DNA of 64,000 nucleotides from Streptomyces sp. TS71-3 (GTDB lineage: Bacteria; Actinomycetota; Actinomycetes; Streptomycetales; Streptomycetaceae). Positions 60,405 to 64,000 of the stretch are shown here, piece by piece. Where the stretch lies: positions 2,542,001 through 2,606,000 of the forward strand of contig NZ_BNEL01000001.1 in assembly GCF_018327685.1 (NCBI RefSeq). The letters run 5' to 3'. Below the pieces are notes generated by a model. The model was not told where the DNA came from. It saw only the letters and a list, made by a program, of their open reading frames with translations, and made no database searches. Made by a program: the position numbers and the translations under genes. How positions within the stretch are numbered: the first letter of the stretch is position 1; each line of letters begins with the position of its first letter.

Positions 60405-61604
60405 ATGCCCACCCCTCCCGTCAGACAGACGTCTCAAAGACGCACGGTCTCCCTCAGACGCACGGTCTCCCCCGGACGCGCGGCCCCGCTCGCACGCGTG
60501 GCCGCCGTCCGCCTCGCCGTGTGCGCGGCGCTGGCCGCGGTGTTCGCCGCGCTGTTCGTCGCCGTGCCCGCCCAGGCCGCCGACGGCCAGATCACCGGAC
60601 TCGCCGGCAAGTGCGTCGACGTGGCCGGGGCCAGCAGCACCAACGGCGCCGCCGTGCAGCTCTACGACTGCAACGGGACCACCGCGCAGCGCTGGTCCAA
60701 CCCGGGCGACGGCACCCTGCGCGCGCTCGGCAAGTGCCTGGACGTGGTGGACCGCAGCACGGCCGACGGGGCCGCGGTCCAGCTCTGGGACTGCTCGGGC
60801 AGCGCCAACCAGCAGTGGGTGGTCACCTCCGCCCACGACATCGTCAACCCCGCCGCGAACAAGTGCCTGGACGTGCGCGACAACACCAGCGCCAACGCCA
60901 CCCGCCTCCAGATCTGGACCTGTACGGGTGGCTCCAACCAGAAGTGGAACGCGCCCGCGGGCAGCGGTGGCGGCGGCACGCCGTCCGGGTTCGTGGTCTC
61001 CGAGTCGCAGTTCAACCAGATGTTCCCGGGCCGGAACGGCTTCTACACGTACAGCGGCCTCGTGGCGGCGCTGAGCTCCTATCCGGGCTTCGCGAAGACG
61101 GGCAGCGACACGGTCAGGAAGCAGGAGGCGGCGGCCTTCCTCGCCAACGTCAGCCATGAGACGGGCGGGCTGGTGTACGTGGTCGAGCAGAACACGGCCA
61201 ACTACCCGCACTACTGCGACGCGAGCCAGTCCTACGGCTGCCCCGCCGGCCAGGCCGCCTACTACGGACGCGGCCCCATCCAGCTCAGCTGGAACTTCAA
61301 CTACAAGGCCGCCGGCGACGCGCTCGGCATCGACCTCCTCCACAACCCGTGGCTGGTGGAGAACGACGCGGCCGTGGCCTGGCGCACCGGCCTCTGGTAC
61401 TGGAACACGCAGTCCGGCCCCGGCTCCATGACCCCGCACAACGCCATGATCAACCAGGCCGGCTTCGGCCAGACGATCCGCAGCATCAACGGCTCCCTGG
61501 AGTGCGACGGCAGGAACCCCGCACAGGTGCAGAGCCGGGTGGACAGGTACCAGCAGTTCACGTCCATCCTCGGGGTCAGCCCCGGAGCGAACCTGTACTG
61601 CTGA
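60405..61604 (+). CDS. Secreted GH19 chitinase with ricin-type lectin domain
   Basis: A 399-residue exported enzyme. A long basic signal region (1-58) contains a doubled RRTVS motif. A ricin-B/CBM13 domain (about 60-185) has three QxW-like repeats (TTAQRWSNPG, SANQQWVV, GSNQKWNA). A Gly linker precedes the GH19 catalytic domain (about 195-399), with AAFLANVSHETGGL (catalytic Glu), YYGRGPIQLSWNFNYKAAG and the late ECDGRNPAQVQSRVDRY. It cleaves chitin; the released GlcNAc feeds the nagE2/nagF PTS in the same window, under the same operator type. Confidence 0.94.
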   Translation: MPTPPVRQTSQRRTVSLRRTVSPGRAAPLARVAAVRLAVCAALAAVFAALFVAVPAQAADGQITGLAGKCVDVAGASSTNGAAVQLYDCNGTTAQRWSNPGDGTLRALGKCLDVVDRSTADGAAVQLWDCSGSANQQWVVTSAHDIVNPAANKCLDVRDNTSANATRLQIWTCTGGSNQKWNAPAGSGGGGTPSGFVVSESQFNQMFPGRNGFYTYSGLVAALSSYPGFAKTGSDTVRKQEAAAFLANVSHETGGLVYVVEQNTANYPHYCDASQSYGCPAGQAAYYGRGPIQLSWNFNYKAAGDALGIDLLHNPWLVENDAAVAWRTGLWYWNTQSGPGSMTPHNAMINQAGFGQTIRSINGSLECDGRNPAQVQSRVDRYQQFTSILGVSPGANLYC

Positions 61605-61621
61605 CCGGCCCCGCACCACTC

Positions 61622-61662
61622 GCCGTGCGCGCGGCCCGGCCGATTGCCGCCGCGCGCACGGC
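61622..61662. terminator. Terminator hairpin after chitinase
   Basis: GCCGTGCGCGCGGC (61622-61635) pairs perfectly with GCCGCGCGCACGGC (61649-61662) around 13 bases, between converging genes. Confidence 0.85.
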
Positions 61663-61705
61663 GCCCCACTCGATGCCGGGCCACGCGCGACGGCTCCCGG
61701 CCCTC

Positions 61706-62629
61706 TCAGTACCCCTCCTCCTTGTCCACCACGTTCACCAGCGGCTCCCCCCGCGCGAACCGTCGCAGGTTCTCCAGCAGGATCGCGTCTCCGCGCCGGG
61801 CCGTGGCCTCGGTCGTGGCGCCGTTGTGCGGGGTGACGATGACGTTGGGGAGGGTCCACAGCGGGCTGTCGGCGGGCAGGGGTTCGGTCGCGTGGGCGTC
61901 CAGGCCCGCGCCCGCGAGGCGTTCCTCGCGCAGGGCCGTCACGAGCGCGTCCTCGTCGATGATTCCGCCGCGGGAGATGCAGATGACGAATGCCGTGGGC
62001 TTCATCAGCCGGAGCGCCGCGGCGTCGATCAGCCCGGCGGTCGCCGGGGTGCGGGGTGCGGTGACGACCAGGAAGTCCGCGGCGGCCAGTACCCGCGGCA
62101 GCCCCTCGGGCCCGTACACCTCGTCCACCGCCGGTGTGGGCAGCCCGGCCCTGCGCCGTACCCCGACCACCCGCATGTGGCAGGCCTTGGCCTTGGCCGC
62201 GAGGTCCACGCCGCTGTGCCCGAGGCCCACGATGCCCAGGGTGTGCCCGGCCAGCTCGCCGTGCACCCGGCGCTCCCAGCGGTGCTCGGCCTGGGCCCGC
62301 GCCCACCGGGGCGCGTCGCGGCTGAGCATCAGCATGAGCATCAGGGCGTGCTCGGCGAGCGGGATCGCGCCGTTGCCCACGGACGACGTGAGTTGGATGC
62401 CGGAGGCGGACAGCTCCGGGGAGAGGTAGCCGTCGACGCCGGCGGCGGCGCTGTGGATCCAGCGCAGGCGGCGCGCGGTCGGCAGTCTCTCCGGCGGGAC
62501 CGGGCCCACGACGGCGTCCGCCGCGGTGAGCAGGGCGTCGTCCGGTTCCGGTGCGAAGACGACTCGGGCGGGGGAGGCTGCCGCCTCCATGTGCCGGAGT
62601 TCTTCGGGGCGCCGGGGGCCGAGCACCAC
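61706..62629 (-). CDS. D-isomer 2-hydroxyacid dehydrogenase
   Basis: A dehydrogenase of about 307 residues of the D-2-hydroxyacid family. The NAD loop is LGIVGLGHSGVDLA, the catalytic Arg is in CISRGGIIDEDAL, the Glu region is DAHATEPLP and the His is in VIVTPHNGAT. The first Val codons (GTG 62629 or 62626) are the only starts before the conserved IVVLGPRRPEELR. Just upstream a 77-bp tandem duplication with repeat A begins, which may have replaced the original start. Its substrate is unknown. It lies downstream of sugar ABC permease genes. Confidence 0.88.
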   Translation of the reverse strand: MVLGPRRPEELRHMEAAASPARVVFAPEPDDALLTAADAVVGPVPPERLPTARRLRWIHSAAAGVDGYLSPELSASGIQLTSSVGNGAIPLAEHALMLMLMLSRDAPRWARAQAEHRWERRVHGELAGHTLGIVGLGHSGVDLAAKAKACHMRVVGVRRRAGLPTPAVDEVYGPEGLPRVLAAADFLVVTAPRTPATAGLIDAAALRLMKPTAFVICISRGGIIDEDALVTALREERLAGAGLDAHATEPLPADSPLWTLPNVIVTPHNGATTEATARRGDAILLENLRRFARGEPLVNVVDKEEGY

Positions 62630-62641
62630 GATGAGGGGGAT

Positions 62642-62795
62642 GCCCCCTCGGGCCGGTGGTCCGCTTTCCCTTTCGTCGTGGCCGCTCGCGCAGTTCCCCG
62701 CGCCCCTGTCGGGGCCCTGCCCCCTCGGGTTCGTGGGCTGCTTTCCCTTTCGTCGTGGCTGGTCGCGCAGTTCCCCGCGCCCCTTATGGGGCGCT
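62642..62795. repeat. 77-bp tandem duplication containing repeat A
   Basis: Copies at 62642-62718 and 62719-62795 share GCCCCCTCGGG, CTTTCCCTTTCGTCGTGG and the repeat A core GCGCAGTTCCCCGCGCCCC at a constant 77-bp offset, with differences between. It fills the gap between the permease and the dehydrogenase. Confidence 0.8.
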
Positions 62796-62805
62796 GACGC
62801 GCCCG

Positions 62806-63717
62806 TCATTTCAACCCCGTCGTCGCAATGCCGCGGACCAGGTGCCGCTGCGCCAGTGCGAAGAAGACGAGGATCGGCAGGAGCGAGATCAGCGACATCG
62901 CGAACAGCATGCCGATGCCGCTCTGGTTCTCCGCGGACACCATCGAGTTCAGCGCCACGGGCACCGTGAACGCGCCGGTGCGGGTCAGGTAGATCAGGGG
63001 GACGAAGAAGTCGTTCCAGGTCCAGATGAACGTGAAGATGGTGGTGGTCACCAGCGCGGGCCGCATCAGCGGGAGGATCACGCTCCAGAACGTGCGGAAC
63101 GGTCCCGCGCCGTCGATCCACGCCGCCCGGTCCAGATCGCGCGGAACGGTCCGGATGAACTGCACCATCAGGAAGACGAAGAACGCGTCGGTGCCCAGGA
63201 ACTTCGGGAGCAGCAGCGGCACGTACGTGTTCACCAGGTGCAGCTTCGAGAAGACGATGTACTGCGGAATGATCAGCGCGTGGATCGGCAGCATCACCGC
63301 GCCCAGCGTGATGGCGAGGTACACCTTCCGCATCCGGAACTCCATGCGGGCCAGCGCGTAGGCGGTCAGCGAGCAGGAGAAGAGGTTCCCGACGATCGCC
63401 CCGACGGAGACGATCAGGGAGTTGATGAAGAAGATGGAGAACGGCTGGTTGAGGATGTTCCAGCCCTCGACGAAGTTCCGGAACGTGAACTGCTTCGGGA
63501 TCAGGCCCGGTTCCGTGAGCACCAGGTGCCCGGGCTTGAACGCGCTGACCAGCATCCACAGCAGTGGATAGAGCATCAGCAGGACGAACACGATGAGCGC
63601 GGCGTGGGTGAAGGCGGAGCGCATCCGGGAGCTGGTCGGCACCCGTCCGTGGTGCGTCTGCGGCGACTTGGCCGTCGCCGGCGTCTGAATCGCCTCCGTG
63701 GCGGACCCGGTAGTCAT
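62806..63717 (-). CDS. Carbohydrate ABC transporter permease (MalG-type)
   Basis: A 303-residue inner permease with six helices. The EAA loop contacting the ATPase reads DRAAWIDGAGPFRTFWSVIL, PLMRPAL, and the N-terminal cytosolic part is about 30 residues. It is the second permease of a sugar importer; the first ends three bases upstream. The ATPase is probably the shared MsiK elsewhere. Sugar unknown. Confidence 0.93.
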   Translation of the reverse strand: MTTGSATEAIQTPATAKSPQTHHGRVPTSSRMRSAFTHAALIVFVLLMLYPLLWMLVSAFKPGHLVLTEPGLIPKQFTFRNFVEGWNILNQPFSIFFINSLIVSVGAIVGNLFSCSLTAYALARMEFRMRKVYLAITLGAVMLPIHALIIPQYIVFSKLHLVNTYVPLLLPKFLGTDAFFVFLMVQFIRTVPRDLDRAAWIDGAGPFRTFWSVILPLMRPALVTTTIFTFIWTWNDFFVPLIYLTRTGAFTVPVALNSMVSAENQSGIGMLFAMSLISLLPILVFFALAQRHLVRGIATTGLK

Positions 63718-63720
63718 ACG

Positions 63721-64000
63721 TCACTCGTCTCCGTAGAAGACCCAGTACTTCGACAGCAGGAAGTGGACGGCGGTGATGACCGCGATCACCACCATCAGCA
63801 CCCACGCGAGCGCCGAGGCGTATCCCATGTCGAAGTTCACGAAGCCCTGCTTGTAGAGGTACAGGGTGTAGAAGAGCGTGGAGTTCGACGGCCCGCCGGT
63901 GCCCTTGCTGACGATGTCGGCCTGCGTGAAGGACTGGAAGGCGCCGATCGTCTGGAGGATCAGGTTGAAGAAGATGATGGGCGTGAGCAGCGGGATCGTG
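63721..64000 (-). CDS. Carbohydrate ABC transporter permease (MalF-type), partial
   Basis: The C-terminal 92 codons of the partner permease run off the window. The visible part TIPLLTPIIFFNLILQTIGA, ...GGPSNSTLFYTLYLYKQGF and the last helix WVLMVVIAVITAVHFLLSKY matches MalF/UgpA-type permeases. It ends three bases before the MalG-type gene, so both are in one operon; a solute-binding protein gene is expected beyond the edge. Confidence 0.9.
   Translation of the reverse strand, partial: TIPLLTPIIFFNLILQTIGAFQSFTQADIVSKGTGGPSNSTLFYTLYLYKQGFVNFDMGYASALAWVLMVVIAVITAVHFLLSKYWVFYGDE

Overview
This window is chromosomal DNA of a Streptomyces or very close actinomycete. It has very high GC with third-position G/C bias, GTG starts, DasR-type dre operators, an XRE/DUF397/anti-sigma ATPase set, a SpoIIE phosphatase and many secreted hydrolases. 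The order nagE2/nagF - rph - rdgB - tRNA-Leu - bcp - GroES-like - class A PBP resembles a core chromosomal neighbourhood I recall from S. coelicolor; that synteny is memory, not a search result.

Left part (1-30 kb), mostly core functions. It starts with an amino-acid permease. The sulphur-carrier cysteine pathway follows: mec JAMM protease, cysO carrier and cysM synthase, with a cysteine-rich leader peptide before cysO and a divergent PRC-barrel/DUF2382 stress gene wedged between mec and cysO. Next come an MBL hydrolase, the GlcNAc PTS genes nagE2 and nagF around three dre sites, RNase PH, RdgB, tRNA-Leu(UAG), an MHS-type transporter, Bcp peroxidase, a GroES-like protein, a class A penicillin-binding protein, a three-gene ABC-2 exporter with a DUF1707 protein, an SGNH hydrolase, a DUF445 membrane protein, an MFS transporter, an AraC-type regulator broken by a small palindromic element, and an EEP-family phosphatase.

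Middle part (29-47 kb), signalling and metabolism. It holds a GAF-PAS-GAF-SpoIIE phosphatase, a SEC-C protein, an MFS efflux/HxlR divergent pair, a YidC-type insertase, an FAH-family enzyme, a Gfo/Idh/MocA oxidoreductase facing a ROK regulator across a 27-bp near-palindrome, a HAD-IIA phosphatase, a GNAT acetyltransferase, a phosphofructokinase with pyrophosphate-type active-site residues, and a LysR regulator beside a frameshifted SDR gene.

Right part (47-64 kb), more accessory. It holds a Ser/Thr kinase with WD40-like repeats, a secreted thermolysin-family (M4) protease, DUF397 and XRE genes facing an anti-sigma-like ATPase, a lipoprotein coupled to an I36-type (SMPI-like) metalloprotease inhibitor, a Tat-exported alpha/beta hydrolase, an MBL-Rieske fusion protein, an aquaporin, a GntR/FCD regulator, a GH19 chitinase with a dre site, a 2-hydroxyacid dehydrogenase, and the end of a sugar ABC permease operon cut by the window edge.

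The strongest non-genic signal is a family of short dispersed repeats. Repeat A has the core GCGCAGTTCCCCGCGCCCC. Repeat B is a palindromic unit of about 36 bp. They fill many intergenic gaps, and one copy of B sits inside the AraC gene. The window is also rich in in-frame or promoter-proximal microsatellites of 6, 8, 9, 15, 18 and 45 bp.
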